DNA of 64,000 nt, from the NCBI GenBank assembly GCA_903813345.2, contig CAIIXF020000010.1:8796349-8860348 (forward strand). Direction: 5' to 3'. The notes under the pieces were generated by a model, which saw only the letters and a list, made by a program, of their open reading frames with translations, did not search any database and was not told where the DNA came from. Source of the DNA: Owenia fusiformis. Taxonomy: Eukaryota > Annelida > Polychaeta > Sabellida > Oweniidae. This document shows, piece after piece, positions 32,991-45,119 of this stretch (the stretch's first letter is position 1; each line of letters starts with the position of its first letter). Both the position numbers and the translations under genes were made by a program.

Positions 32991-34336
32991 TCAAACTTGA
33001 AAAGTGCTATACAAAAATGGACACAAAATATAGCTAAGCTCAGGACTGTCTTGAGCGGGGGTTAGTATGTCCTACTGAAAAGTGATGATAACTTGCACTT
33101 GAGAGGGCTCACCAAGGGGTATGTTATAAGGTGACTTGGTCTCTAAAAATGTGACACTGGGGTATTTAAAACGAACAAATGTGACAAATAAATGTTTGCA
33201 AGTGACAATTTAGTACATTTATCTGACTGACGAGTGTTTTGAATGTGACAATTCGTTCTGAATGTAAATGGATGGAAGTTAAGATGACTTATTCTAAGCA
33301 GTAATCAAACAATGAAACATAACAGACCATTTGTTGCATTAAATGCTGTGACTGACTAAAAAGGAATGAATCTAACAAAACATGATGATTAAATTTTAAA
33401 TGTGACAAACAGACAAAGTGACAATTTTGAAATTTTAAAAGTGACAAAAGCGACCTGGGCCACTGCCCCCTCTTCGAGAGTCCTCTAGAGACATGACAAA
33501 AATGTGCATACTATAACTATATAAGAATATACAAGAAATTTCATGACAATGTTCGCTTCCTTTAGGCTAGGGTGCACACATATGAAACACTCTGTATATT
33601 GTCAGCAATTTGTACTGAATGCACGTTAGATGCGTATGTCTTACAAAAGACAATGTCACTTCTAATGTTAGCTCTTCTTTCTGTTTTTTAATGTCTGCCA
33701 TAAACATGGAATAATTGTATTTCAATATAATTGATCAGACTCTGCAAGGGCAAAATGAATCTATACGTGACCTATTTTACTTTCCATTTCTTCTGCATTT
33801 GTGGACAGTTAAGCTCTTGAATCATATTTGAATGGCGATAAATATTATAGAACATGTTTGAACAGTTGCCATTTGGAATGATCAGTGGCATTGAATGGGG
33901 CAAAATCCATTATTTATGTCTTAAATACTATGATAAGTAAAGACACACAACTGTATACCTTCTTCCCACGTTGATTTTACACCCTTGACTACATATGCAT
34001 TTGCATGAGAATTTCCCACCTCATGGCTTCTTGAAAATTGAAAGAAATATTAATTGTACAATTGTACAAATGTATTCCTTACAAGCTCAGATAGGATGTC
34101 CCGAAAGAGCTGTATTATCAATTTGTGAAATTATTTAAGATTCAAAGTGCAAAAACGGGGGGGGGGGGAATATTTAAATTCTCCCATAATAATCTAATTT
34201 ACAGCTTTTGCCATCCTTGACAATGCCAAAGTAGATTAGATGGGTTAGAATAACCAGCGCCTGAGACCTCTCAGCCACATTGGCATTATGCATTATGCAC
34301 TGATTTGTGCCTGATCAAAGCAAAACTATACTAGTA
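32991..34336. other. intergenic, mostly unrecognised
   Basis: Contains a GTGACAAA-rich stretch (33140-33450), a solo ACACTCTGTATA end near 33590 and a poly-G tract at about 34159-34168. No gene was seen. Confidence 0.35.
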
Positions 34337-35095
34337 CAGGGTGTCCGGAAAGTAAAGATACAAATGCTCTCATTTTAAGAGATTTACATGTTATGAGATG
34401 AAATTGCTCCAGAATGTAGAATGACATTATAGCAATATATCCTGCAACGGTCATGGCTTTTAGTTTTAAAATGAAAAAGTTATGGTCGTTATTGTAACGG
34501 GAGTCAAGGGTATGTGGAGCAACATCACAAATGTGTTTTACAAATCTCTTTCCTGCTCATAGCATCTTGGCATTCTTCCATTTATTCCTATATTACATCA
34601 AATTATGTACTACAACAGCATAAGGATTAGTACTGTAACATTATTTGATCTCTTGATATAACTACTATCATTGAATATTCAATATTTTCCCCATTATCTA
34701 AACATTTTTGGTGCATCTTGACCGCCGATTCAAAGACTTGACAAAATCATTGCTGTCCGTCTCTCAAATTGCTTATAGCATTGACTTCCAGCTGAGACTC
34801 AATTTGTATGTTGAACTTCTTACAAATATTGCTTTCAGATGGTCATAAGGTAGAAGTAAAAAAAGGCTCTATCAGGTGAATATAGGGCATTGTATAGAAA
34901 GGTTTAATGTCAAGACACTCCATTGTAAGAATTGTTTTCTTTGCTTTGAGAATGGGTGTATTATGGAGATGCAATATTGACTTTCCAACTAAATCTAGAG
35001 GCTGTTTTTTCTAAACACTTGTATGATATTTCTTTGATTATAATACTGGTTAGTGAAATAAAATAGTTCTGATATGTAACAATGACATCATTATA

Positions 35096-36080
35096 CAGTG
35101 TGTCTCAAAAAATGTTACACTTACAAAAAGTTCAATATCTTTCATGATTTTGACTTTTCCCCTAAAATATACTTAGATACCAACAGACCAGCCTTTTTCG
35201 AATAAATCCACCATCTGATTCAAAATCCGTCCATGATTGGCTGCACAGGACTGATTTTATAGACGCATGTGAAATCTGATTTGCGCCAACTTCTCAGTGG
35301 TTGGACATGCGGAGGTAAATTCTTTTTGGTGTGAATGCTGTGAACAGTGATATCTTGATATGATCAATGATTCAGTTGTTTCTTTCCTGGATAGAATACA
35401 ACATTTCATTGTCAAAGGTTCAATTTCGTTACGAATGATGGCAACAGGATAGTGCAAAGGCCTATGGCAGATCATTTGGTAGAACTGTTTGGAAATCAGA
35501 AGATAGCATTCAATTACCCATTTGATTGGCCACCAGGGTCATCCCACTTTACACCCTTGATTTTTTGAAGGGCCTCTGAAAGCGCTTTACAGCATCACAA
35601 ACTAACCTAAATGAACTTCTACAAAAATAATTGATGGAATCAGTGTGATATTACAATGCATGTTCGCATGGGCAAGGGTACCTCAGATCCTCAGATTTGC
35701 TTTCACATTGAACATGTTGAGGGGACCACATGTTTATGTGGATAGACCTAATGACCATATGTAAGAAAAATAGTAAAATTACAGAATGACTCAGTTAAAG
35801 GTCAAGCTTCTGCTCAGAAGAAAGTTAAATGTTAAAGAAACTGTTCCTCTTTTGTCATTTGGTCCTCCAATCACTTAGAAGTTGGCCCAAGTCAGATTTT
35901 ACTATGGGACACTAAAAGCTGTCCTGTGGAGTCAATCAAGTACAGATTTTGAATCTGATGGTGTCAAATTATTCGAGAAAGATTTGTCTTTTGATATCCA
36001 AAGTATATTTAGGGGAAAATTCAAAATTATGAAAGATATTGAACTTTGTGTAAGTGTAACATTTTTTTTGAGACACTCTG
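35096..36080. mobile_element. 985-bp nested Tc1/mariner element with transposase relic
   Basis: The ends CAGTGTGTCTCAAAAAATGT pair for about 50 bp and are flanked by TA (35094-35095 and 36081-36082). The interior keeps a decayed transposase: 35513-35560 reads FDWPPGSSHFTPLIF then a stop, matching the DWPPxSPDLTPxDFF block around the second catalytic Asp. Stops and frameshifts make it non-functional. Confidence 0.8.
35400..35640 (+). pseudogene. Tc1/mariner transposase remnant
   Basis: The frame through GNRIVQRPMADHLVELFGNQ (about 35440-35500) runs into FDWPPGSSHFTPLIF and then a TGA. Tc1/mariner transposases have an Asn/Asp-rich block followed by DWPPxSPDLTPxDFFLWG here. The expected first DF is degraded. 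The relic sits inside matched terminal inverted repeats. Confidence 0.65.
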
Positions 36081-36403
36081 TATAAAAAAACTATGGCAGT
36101 AATAATACAAGCAACAAACAAAAATTAGCAAAACATTGATAGAAAATACGACAAAAAACGCTTTTTCAGATGATTGTATTTTAGCAATTTTTGACATTTT
36201 AGCGATGTTCTGGAACTGCTCCGCATACCCCTCACAGCTGTAACCATAACAACCGTAACTTGAACACGTTAAGACTATATCTGATGAAAATTTATAGATA
36301 TATTGTAATAATCTTCCTCTACAATCTGTAGCAGTTTCATTTCAAAAGACCCAAATCTCTTAAAACAAGAGCATTTGTATCTTTACTTTCCGGACACCCT
36401 GTA

Positions 36404-37631
36404 TATACAGTAAAATAATGTATTTGTGCCCCAAAGCAAATCTGTATACAGTAAAACTGTCGCATTGGCATAATAAAGTTGTACCTAAAAGCAAAGCTAT
36501 AGCAAACGGAAACGGTGTTTGTTGATGTTGATGTTTCATTTCTATATTAATGTTTCTAAGCACTGCTCTCGGAAATAATTATGAACCACATATTCTTAAA
36601 ATATTTGAATTTAATTAATGACATTTTGGAAGAGTATTCTCAAAAGTCAGATATCGCCGATGGTATTTTGCAATTTGAACTTCTTAACATTCATTTATTG
36701 ATCAGCTGATATAAACCATATGACGAAATGACTGTATATCAACCAGAAAATGTAGCATGTAAAACGAATGATGCACTTGTATTTGTATTTTTAAAATTCC
36801 CGTGTAGGTGAGCATGGCACAAGAACCGCATTATATTGTTGTACAGTGGCGGTAACATGGGAAAATCCAAACTTTTTTTTACATCTACTCAGTCCCTTAC
36901 TAAGGATAGAATTGTTGAGAAGTGAAATTCATTGTTTCAACAGCATATCAATGATGCTATTGACCAGTTAGGCCAAAATTGAGGGCTACAATTGATCAAA
37001 ATGGTGGACATATTGAACATCTGTTTATGTAAATAAAGTTGACAATAAAACATGTTTTTTGCAAGTTTTGGAAAACCTGTTTTGAAACGAAAATGACGTC
37101 ATTTATATTATGGACGCTGGTTGATAGACGTTATAATAAATTTGAACTTATGATATACCAAAGATGAGTAAAGATGAGTAAGTTCCCTATCCATTGGTAT
37201 ATACTAATATGACATGTTTTCGTTAAGAAAATCAATATTTATTTTTGAAGTATGAGTGTCCCATTTTTTTGGACCACCCTGTACAGGTTTTACAGGTAAG
37301 ATAAAAAAAATTGTCACTGTTTCAGCTTAAATCTGGATAACTGCTTACTAGAATAGTATTTTCTTATCAACATGACAACAATGGATACAGAGTAATCTCT
37401 AAGTCACCGAATAGACACAAAATAACATTTAAAATACCTGGATTTCTCAGTTTTGTCCATCGATGTGGAAGGCATTGCCGGATGTCCTTCCATTTTGGCG
37501 TGAACAGATACCTACCTTGTTTATGGATTATTGATCATGTTACAACGTACGTTCTTAGGCATTGTGCCATAAATATAACAATTATAGTTGCTTTGTAAAT
37601 GTCAAAGCTAAGATGGCATCGGGTGTTTCCT
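36404..37631. other. intergenic, solo transposon ends only
   Basis: TTTTTTTGGACCACCCTGTA at about 37265-37284 is a Tc1/mariner-type right end without a clear partner; GTACAGTGGCGG near 36841 is a weak candidate. No gene was seen. Confidence 0.35.
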
Positions 37632-39423
37632 TGATTCTCACTGTATGAATAGTGATCGCCTACTATTACAAGTGCGCGAGTAATGACTCGACAAGATCCG
37701 CAAAATTCAAATATATTGTAACGTTTATTTTTAAATTTATTTGTGTTTATATTACAGGCTACCGGTGATTTAATTAGGTTTTTGTAGGGACCAGAAGACT
37801 CATATGCTTTGAAAAATATACATCAGTTTGACCATTTTTCTAATATGTGGTGGAATTTACGATGTCAAGATATAAATGCGATATAATATGTGTTATTTTA
37901 TTTGAAAAGCTTTGAAATATCAAAAACAAAAGAACATTTTACACTCTTTAATTTTTTGTACTTAGGTTGGGGTTTGGACTTCCATTTGACCATGATAAAA
38001 TTCACGTTTCCTCTTAATAACATGGAATAAATATTTGAAAACAGAAATTAATGGATCAGCCTATAGTGTGAGTTTCGGCAGACCAGACACCCAGAAATAT
38101 TTGATTTTGATCATCAGAAGAAACATGGGGACTTGCAGAATTTATGTCCGAAACCAAATAGAACATATATTTGGGGAAAATTAAAATCACCGTTCACTTA
38201 TTCATTAAATAAAATGGTCACTGTGAGTGCATACATTTCGTTTCATTTTTCTGTCTTTAGGTTGAATACAATTACCCTTTATATTAATGACCTGTACAGT
38301 AGAACCTGCTAAGTAGAACACTTCTTTAAGCGTAACACCTCACGAGTGAAACATTTTTTAAAGTCCCATGGCCCATTTTCGTCATGTTAATGCACCTCCA
38401 TAAGTGGAACACAGACTTCAGCCATATCGTTTGTAGTACGTAGAGAAACAGACCTCAATAGAATATACGGTTATAATATTGAGCTTACCCTACTTCTAGA
38501 TACGATCTGGCCGACATATGTGAATTGGAACACCTCCTAAGTGGAACAATTTCTTAGACCACCACAGGCGTTCCACTTACAAAGGTTCTATTGTATTTAA
38601 AATGAGCTATTGTCAAACATACTTGCTTTCCAGTTTGATGTCATTGACAATTTCCCATCTTCGAATTCCAAGTTGGAGAAACTGAAACCTTGAGAATCAA
38701 GACAGAGGTTGGCTGACCAGGTTCTATTTACCTAGTTCATAGGAAGTGCATAATCTTGGCTGAATAAGATAATATCTCATTCATTAAGATCCTCAATCAA
38801 TCTGTGACAAAATAAGACATGGCCAGAAATTTCACCCTCTGATTCCAAGGTATGATGTTCTACAATGTGGTTAATAATGTTTGGGGATTTAGGAGTTTAT
38901 ATAGAAGGACAGTAATAACATGTGAATCCAAGCACTCTGAAATGCAAAGAGCATATATTATTAGAATCCAAATGGTAAACTCTCACACTTGGGAGATCAT
39001 AATTATTTTTCATAACATCCTTTTTACTCGGTATTGAAGGGGAGTTGGAACGTTTGGTATGCATGGAATGTAAAGTATTGTGTATATTAACCATAGGTGT
39101 GATGGTTTTGTGGTTTTGGTAATCTAAAAAGAGAAAATTTGGTAAAATATACATTTTCGTTCGGCGGGTTATTGATTTTGCTTTATTTATCAACTCAGTT
39201 CAGGTATTTCAGTTAAGCCAATCACTGAATCCTTTTGCCAAATGATTCCCGGGTCTCTTATAGAGCCTATGGAATACCATTATAGGTAAATAATATTACA
39301 GTGGTAAAGAAAAGAGAAACAAGCATACCTTTCCTCCAACATTTAGAATTTTGCGAATCTTGTCGAGTCATTACTCACGCACTTGTAATAATAGGCGACC
39401 ACTGTATATACAGTGATTCTTAT
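37632..39423. mobile_element. 1.8-kb fold-back element
   Basis: The left arm around 37650-37715 (CTACTATTACAAGTGCGCGA, TAATGACTCGACAAGAT) is the inverted copy of 39345-39410. The interior contains the pogo-like MITE at 38297-38593. Confidence 0.7.
38297..38593. mobile_element. 297-bp pogo/Tigger-like MITE, TA duplication
   Basis: The left end CAGTAGAACCTGCTAAGTAG and the right end CACTTACAAAGGTTCTATTG are inverted. TA flanks both sides. AAGTGGAACA words recur inside. The CAGTAGAACCT ends are characteristic of pogo-type elements. Confidence 0.75.
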
Positions 39424-39574
39424 TGGATGAAGTTATATAAATTGTTTTTTAATGAAAAATAATGACTGCCCCATTTTGTAACTTTTTATTGGTTGATAGC
39501 TGGCTTCCAACAAAGTTTGCGTAGAAGCACGTTTGAATATACCAAGAACTAGTCAAAATTAGCATCGTTAAGGT

Positions 39575-39960
39575 GCCATGGAAGTTAACAGGAAATGACA
39601 AAACAAAAAGTGACAAAACCATGTTGGATTTTGAACCAAGATAACAGAGTTCTGTTTGGACCTCCAGTCAGTTTAACTAGTTCCATTTACATGACCGGGA
39701 ACACAATGGAAATGGTCAGAATGACCATAAACATGATGAAATAACATTTTCAGCCCTCTGAAAATGTAAGTAGGTGCTCGGGAAAGGTCACTCCACAGGA
39801 TCTTTTGACTTTTTCAGAAAATGTTCCCAATATATTGTTCTAAATGATACAATCTTTGACATTTTATATATAATGGCTGTAGTAAAAAGGAAAATAGATC
39901 GATTTTCAATTCAGCTTTTTCATGGGCGTCTGTTTCGTCTGGAAATTAGGTCATGACACG
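39575..39960. repeat. dispersed repeat, copy a (GAAGTTAACAGGAAATGACA)
   Basis: About 380 bp is shared with 41815-42135, with 42200-42545 (inverted) and with 42546-42870. Confidence 0.75.
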
Positions 39961-40077
39961 CCGAATTTCCACCGAGGCGAAAAAAGAATAAAAAAATCTA
40001 ATTCAAAAATCGAAAAATTTAATTAAAAAAAAACGAAAATTCTTAATTCCGAAAAAAAATTCATGTCCCTTATACAG

Positions 40078-40160
40078 CTTCGTATTTACCCTTTGCATTC
40101 GTTTGACTTCTCTTCTGAAAAGAGAGCTTTGTCTTCTGTAGTTTAACTAGACTCTGAACG
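40078..40160. repeat. dispersed repeat shared with CERT intron 2
   Basis: TTTGCATTCGTTTGACTTCT and AAGAGAGCTTTGTCTTC occur in inverted form at 61725-61790. Confidence 0.55.
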
Positions 40161-40234
40161 CAGGGTACTCCTTTATTAGACGTCATAGAGATTTCGATAC
40201 CATGGACTATATCACCTATAGATCTTGCTGATGC

Positions 40235-40369
40235 CTGGGTCACATTCGTTCCGATTCATCAGCCGGCGCCCGGACGATTGAGTATTCTGGTCAAAACTAC
40301 AATTTTGAACAAAATACTCAATCGGGCGGGCGTCGGCCGGGCCGATGAATCGGAACAAATGTGATCCAG
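40235..40369. mobile_element. ~135-bp Harbinger-like MITE, family of 13479-13618
   Basis: CTGGGTCACATTCGTTCCGA pairs with TCGGAACAAATGTGATCCAG, with the same CGGGCGGG centre as the copy in receptor intron 1. Exact limits are less clear here. Confidence 0.75.
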
Positions 40370-40401
40370 TTATTACTCTTTCTCCATACGGAATACAATA
40401 C

Positions 40402-41261
40402 CACCCTATGCAGACAGAGCCTGTGGGAAATATTGGGTGCGGCGCAAATGAGCGGAGGGTGCGGAGCTAACGGTCATTTTTGAATTAAAAATTGGGATAT
40501 TTCTGAAACTAAGCCGTTTTGGGACTTCAAATATACCAAGATATGTGTATTTGACACCAAATATCAATAAAATTGTGAAAATAGTAGTGCAATTCATTTT
40601 ATAGCGACGCAGTATGCCTTAAATATTTCCCAGACCTATATATTTTGAGACTATCCTTTTAATACTGCGTCCCCAGCATTCATAAAAAATGGTGTTCAAG
40701 ATACACTACCCATGCAAATTATTTTTGCATCTTGGAAGCCAGGCAATATCTGTGTGATTTTATAAAAATTCGGAAATGTTCTTCAGATATGAGCCCCCTC
40801 TAAATATTGGGTGCGGAGCTACGTTTATAGCTCCATAAACGTAGCTCCGCACCCAATATTTAGAGGGGGCTCATATCTGAAGAACATTTCCGAATTTTTA
40901 TAAAATCACACAGATACTGCCTGGCTTCCAAGATGCAAAAATAATTTGTATAGATAGTGTACCTTGAACACCATTTTTTATGAATGCTGGGGACTCAGTA
41001 TTAACAGGATAATTTCAAAATATATAGGTCTGGGAAAGTTTTAAGGCACACTGCGTCGCTATAGAATGAATTGCGCTACTATTTTCACAATTGTATTGAT
41101 ATTTGGTGTCAAATACACATATCTTGGTATATTTGAAGTCCGAAAACGGCTTAGTTTCAGAAATATCCCAAATTTAAATTCAAAAATGACCGTTAGCTCC
41201 GCACCCTCCGCTCATTTGCTCCGCACCCAATATTTCCCACAGGCTCTGTCTGCATAGGGTG
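40402..41261. mobile_element. 860-bp near-perfect palindrome with AATAC target duplication
   Basis: Two arms of about 427 bp are almost identical inverted copies around a 6-base loop (40829-40834). Only scattered differences are seen by eye. The ends are CACCCTATGCAGACAGAGCC and its complement. AATAC occurs at 40397-40401 and 41262-41266, so it inserted as one unit. Mirrored open frames on both strands (40406-40597 and 41066-41257) are by-products. No transposase is present. Confidence 0.9.
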
Positions 41262-41461
41262 AATACGTGACATACGATAATAGTTATTTTCCTTGACATT
41301 TAACAGGCTTAATGTCATTTCGCTCTGTTAATTTTCTAGATAGATTTCACAGCATGCTTACACCTGATATATATATTTACGCTTATATTACATGTCGATT
41401 ACAGGGTTTTCGGTTCATAAATCAATATCTTATATTGTACGACTATATTTTTGCAAACAAG

Positions 41462-41725
41462 TTTATTATTTATACAGGGTGAGCAAAAAAGTAACGCAAA
41501 CAAATAGTAATAATTCAGTCATCCAGTATTGATTCAAGAAAATCATATTTAACACAAGTGAACTTTGTTCAATTTTTTCGTTTGATGATGCACGTACCGC
41601 AATATATTCCCTATGTAATGGGACCTTAATATGGGGTATTGAGATGGTACTGAAAATATAGCTGAGTAAAGGAACAAATGACCGAGGGTATTTAAAAAGA
41701 TAACAATCGGATAAAATTAACACGG
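41462..41725. other. possible transposon end and flank
   Basis: TACAGGGTGAGCAAAAAAGT at about 41475 resembles a Tc1/mariner-type terminus. No partner end was found. Confidence 0.35.
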
Positions 41726-41814
41726 TTTACAGATATTTATTTACAACATAAAACAATACATGCATACAGTAATATAAAACAAGCCACAGCAAACAATAAT
41801 AATGGAAATGCCAC

Positions 41815-42545
41815 TAACGAAGTTAACAGGAAATGACTAAACAAAAAGTGACAAAACCATGCTGGATTTTCAAATTTTTTTGAACCAAGATAACAGAGTT
41901 CTTTTTGGACCTCCAGTCACTTTAACTAGTTCCACATATCATTAACATGACCAGGTACACAATGGAAATGGTCAGAATAACCATAAACATGATGAAATAA
42001 CCTTTTCAGCCCTCTGAAAATGTGACTGAAAAATAGCTAAGAGTAGGTGCTCAGGAAAGGTCGCTGAGCAGAATCGTTTGACTTTTTCAGAAAATGTGTC
42101 CAATATATTGCTCTAAATGATACAATTTTAAAAAGATTGGTATCATTCTTAGAAAAAGAAAAAATGAAAAAAAATGGTTTGAAAATTGATGTATTTTCCT
42201 TTTTACTACAGCCATTATTGTTTCCGACAATTTTTTAAAATTTCAAAGATTTTATCATTTAGAGCAATATATAGTTGGGACACATTTTCTGAAAAAATCA
42301 AAAGATTCTGTTCATGGACCTTTCCTGAGCACCTACTTTTAGCTATTTTTCAGTCACATTTTTAGAGGGCTGAAAAGGTTATGGTCATTTTGACCATTTT
42401 CATTATGTTCCCGGTCATGTAAATGATATTTGGAACTAGTTAAACTGACTGGAGGTCCAAACAGAACTCGGTTATCTTGGTTCAAAAAATTTTTAAAATC
42501 CAGCATGGTTTTGTCATTTTTTGTTTTGTCATTTCCTGTTAAGGT
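41815..42545. repeat. tail-to-tail pair of the 39575 repeat, forming a palindrome
   Basis: Copy b (41815-42135, +) and copy c (42200-42545, inverted) share the words listed for copy a, including AGAGCAATATAT and CCTCTGAAAATGTGACTGAA, around a centre near 42170. Confidence 0.75.
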
Positions 42546-42870
42546 GCTATGGAAGTTAACAGGAAATGACAAAACAGGAAGTGACAACTTTTTTTGCATT
42601 TTTAAACATTTTTTGAACAAAGATAACAGAGTTCTGTTTTGACCTCCAGTCAAAGTTCCAAATACCTATATTTACAGGTCCAGGATCAAAATGTTCATGG
42701 CCAGAATAACCCTAAACATGAAGAAATAACCTTTTCAGCCCTCTGAAAATGTGACTGAAAAATAGCTAAAAGACGGAGGTAGGAAAGGTCACTGAACAGA
42801 ATCTTTCGAATTTTTCAGAAAATGTGCCCAATATATTGCTCTAAATGATACAATCTTTGAAAAAAATGTT
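42546..42870. repeat. dispersed repeat, copy d
   Basis: Starts GGTGCTATGGAAGTTAACAG head-to-head with copy c and ends near GATACAATCTTTGAAAAA. Confidence 0.75.
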
Positions 42871-43092
42871 GGGCCCCTAAAATCCAAAAGTGGGCCCAAA
42901 ATTTGAAATCTTTCTTCAAAATTTGGCCTGAAATTGAAAAATAAGGCCTTAAAAGGCCCAGTAATGACCAAAAAGGCCCACTTTTGGGGGCCTGAAGGCC
43001 TTGTTTGGCCCAAAAAAAAATTTGGGCCCAATTTTTTTTTCTGGGTCCGGGCTCCCAGCCCCCCCCCCCCCCCCCCCCTAATCCGCCAGTGT
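42871..43092. repeat. GGGCCC-rich element ending in GGATCCGCCAGTG-like sequence
   Basis: GGCCC/GGGCC words recur every 10-25 bases between A/T runs. A poly-C tract (about 43061-43078) and AATCCGCCAGTG follow. Related units are at 43185-43428 and, inverted, at 58810-59035. Confidence 0.7.
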
Positions 43093-43184
43093 ATATTGAC
43101 CATTTTCTACTTAATATTTTTATTGAGACACTCTGTATTGTGTTGCTACTACGTACGTAAGTGTTGTTTAATATCCATTAAAAC

Positions 43185-43428
43185 ATATGGTAATGGGGCC
43201 TGCCACTCCCCCCCTCCCTTGGCGGGCCCATTGTTTGGGCCCATAAATGTCGTTGGGCCTTAATTAGTGGGTCCTTTTGGGCATTACTTGGCCTTTTGGG
43301 CCTATTTAGGCCAAATTATCCAAATTAGGCCTTAAATTTCAAAATTTGGGCCCAAAGTTTTTTCTGATTTGAAATGTCCCTCCCCCCTCCCCTTGTTAGC
43401 TTCTGGATCCGCCAGTGACGTTATATCA
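43185..43428. repeat. GGGCCC-rich element, second copy
   Basis: Same word composition as the previous entry. Ends CTTCTGGATCCGCCAGTG at 43428. Confidence 0.7.
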
Positions 43429-43434
43429 GAATCT

Positions 43435-43733
43435 TACATCCAATCAGATTGCACTGTAACTGTTCTCTTATTATCAATATATGGAACGACTGCATCTAGG
43501 AATCTAATAGATGCATTGTGTTATCACCTGGGGCTCCGTCTGGAATGGCCAATGATGACTGGAAAATGACAGCAAGCTGGTTGGAGTCACCTCAACTCTT
43601 TAGCTTATGTATTGATCAAGGTCATAGTTATTACTACATCCTAAACATATTATTTTTTCAAAGGAAACAGGTTTACTAGAAATAATCATACTTGACATGT
43701 TTTTTGATCTACTGGCAGTTCATTTTTAATGCT
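43435..43733. repeat. 299-bp direct repeat, copy 1
   Basis: Starts TACATCCAATCAGATTGCAC. It matches 44151-44448 with about two differences (one indel), so the duplication is recent. Confidence 0.9.
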
Positions 43734-43789
43734 CAGAAGCAAATCATTGCGCTTACATATAAATCATTCAAATACATTGTATTTAGAGG

Positions 43790-43920
43790 TTATGTCACTA
43801 TCGTGGCATATATGCCCGAGGTCTCCGTGATATATGGCCCGACCTTGGGAGGGACATTGATCTCTGAGAACCGAGGGCATATGTGCCACGATAGTGACAT
43901 AAACGATTTATAACATACCT
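43790..43920. repeat. hairpin with CCCGAGG-type loop
   Basis: GTTATGTCACTATCGTGGCA pairs with TGCCACGATAGTGACATAA. The loop contains GCCCGAGG, ACCTTGGGAGGG and ACCGAGGGC. Confidence 0.75.
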
Positions 43921-44150
43921 ATGATGATGTAGACTGGTCAGAGAGTACCATTTTCTTATAGAATTGACAAACAAATGGTTTGAAAACTATGAGTTTAGAA
44001 AAATTGCTCGCGCAGTTTTATCTTCGATTGATTGGTTATGACGTCAGCGCCTTGACCAATCAGAAAGTTAGCGGGCGCGGGCTTTTCAAAACTTATATTG
44101 GCCCGCTGTCTTGTGTACACTTTGCACTATACATCATGATAGGTATGTTA

Positions 44151-44448
44151 TACATCCAATCAGATTGCACTGTAACTGTTCTCTTATTATCAATATATGG
44201 AACGACTGCATCTAGGAATCTAATAGATGCATTGTGTTATCACCTGGGGCTCCGTCTGGAATGGCCAATGATGACTGGAAAATGACAGCAAGCTGGTTGG
44301 AGTCACCTCAACTCTTTAGCTTATGTATTGATCAAGGTCATAGTTATTACTACATCCTAAACATATTATTTTTTCAAAGGAAACAGGTTTACTAGAAATA
44401 ATCATTCTTGACATGTTTTTTATCTACTGGCAGTTCATTTTTAATGCT
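44151..44448. repeat. 299-bp direct repeat, copy 2
   Basis: Near-identical to 43435-43733. The segment between the copies has inverted ends of its own (AACATACCTATGATGATG near 43912 and CATCATGATAGGTATGTTA near 44133). Confidence 0.9.
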
Positions 44449-44912
44449 TGTATACGTTGCTAGTAAATGTTGATCCTGTGATCTTCGCATGCGTATTGGG
44501 GTATTGTGACTTTACTGTATTAAAGGTAGGATATGTCACGGAAGAGGAATAGTAAGGGGAAACAAAAAGGTAATCTTCATTCATGTCCTTGAATAAGGGA
44601 TATATATATTTTGCATTCTTATATAATTCTAACATATTAACATTGAATAATTTTAAAACAGATATGACAATAATAACCTAAATTATTCAGAGAAATGTTA
44701 TTTCTAAAAAGTACCTCTGATTCACCCTTTAGGTTGAAATAAAGGGTAACATTGCCACTTCGTATTATGTATAGGGACACCTTATTTATATTCAGAGCAA
44801 TGCAACATAGTGATAATTTAAACCGAGTCAGTCTGCAGATACATCTTAGAGGGTAAAATTGTTTCAAACGAAAATACAATAATTTCAGTGGCATTTCATA
44901 TTTAACATCAAT

Positions 44913-45119
44913 ATGGACTTCAAATTATATTTGTTGTATATTATTTGCTCAGTCAATGAAGCTATGGGATTTAAATACTTCCAAGATAAAATACCAAATG
45001 GAAACAAAATTCCCCACCCATGTAAGCCTAACTACGTGTGGCAGGGGGTAGGACATAAGAATTCGATGGGTGGAGGGGAGAGGAACGCATTTGGATTGGC
45101 GTTTGCAGCAAATGGAAAG
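44913..45119 (+). CDS. monooxygenase exon 1 (signal peptide, first half of temptin-like domain)
   Basis: 69 codons starting at ATG 44913, with hydrophobic residues KLYLLYIICSV, then IPNGNKIPHPC, GVGHKN and GGGERNAFG. Ends AATGGAAAG before donor GTATTT in phase 0. The open frame beyond the donor is intronic. Confidence 0.88.

Larger units (their letters stand above)
34337..36401. mobile_element. 2.07-kb Tc1/mariner-like element hosting a second element
   Basis: The left end CAGGGTGTCCGGAAAGTAAA and the right end pair for about 49 bp. TA occurs on both sides (34335-34336 and 36402-36403). The element at 35096-36080 is nested within it. Confidence 0.8.

Noticed and set aside
40406-41257. Mirror-image 63-residue frames
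   Set aside because: Both arise from the arms of the 860-bp palindrome and have no known domain.
42934-43263. Proline-rich frame over the poly-C tract
   Set aside because: It is an artefact of GGGCCC words and the homopolymer.
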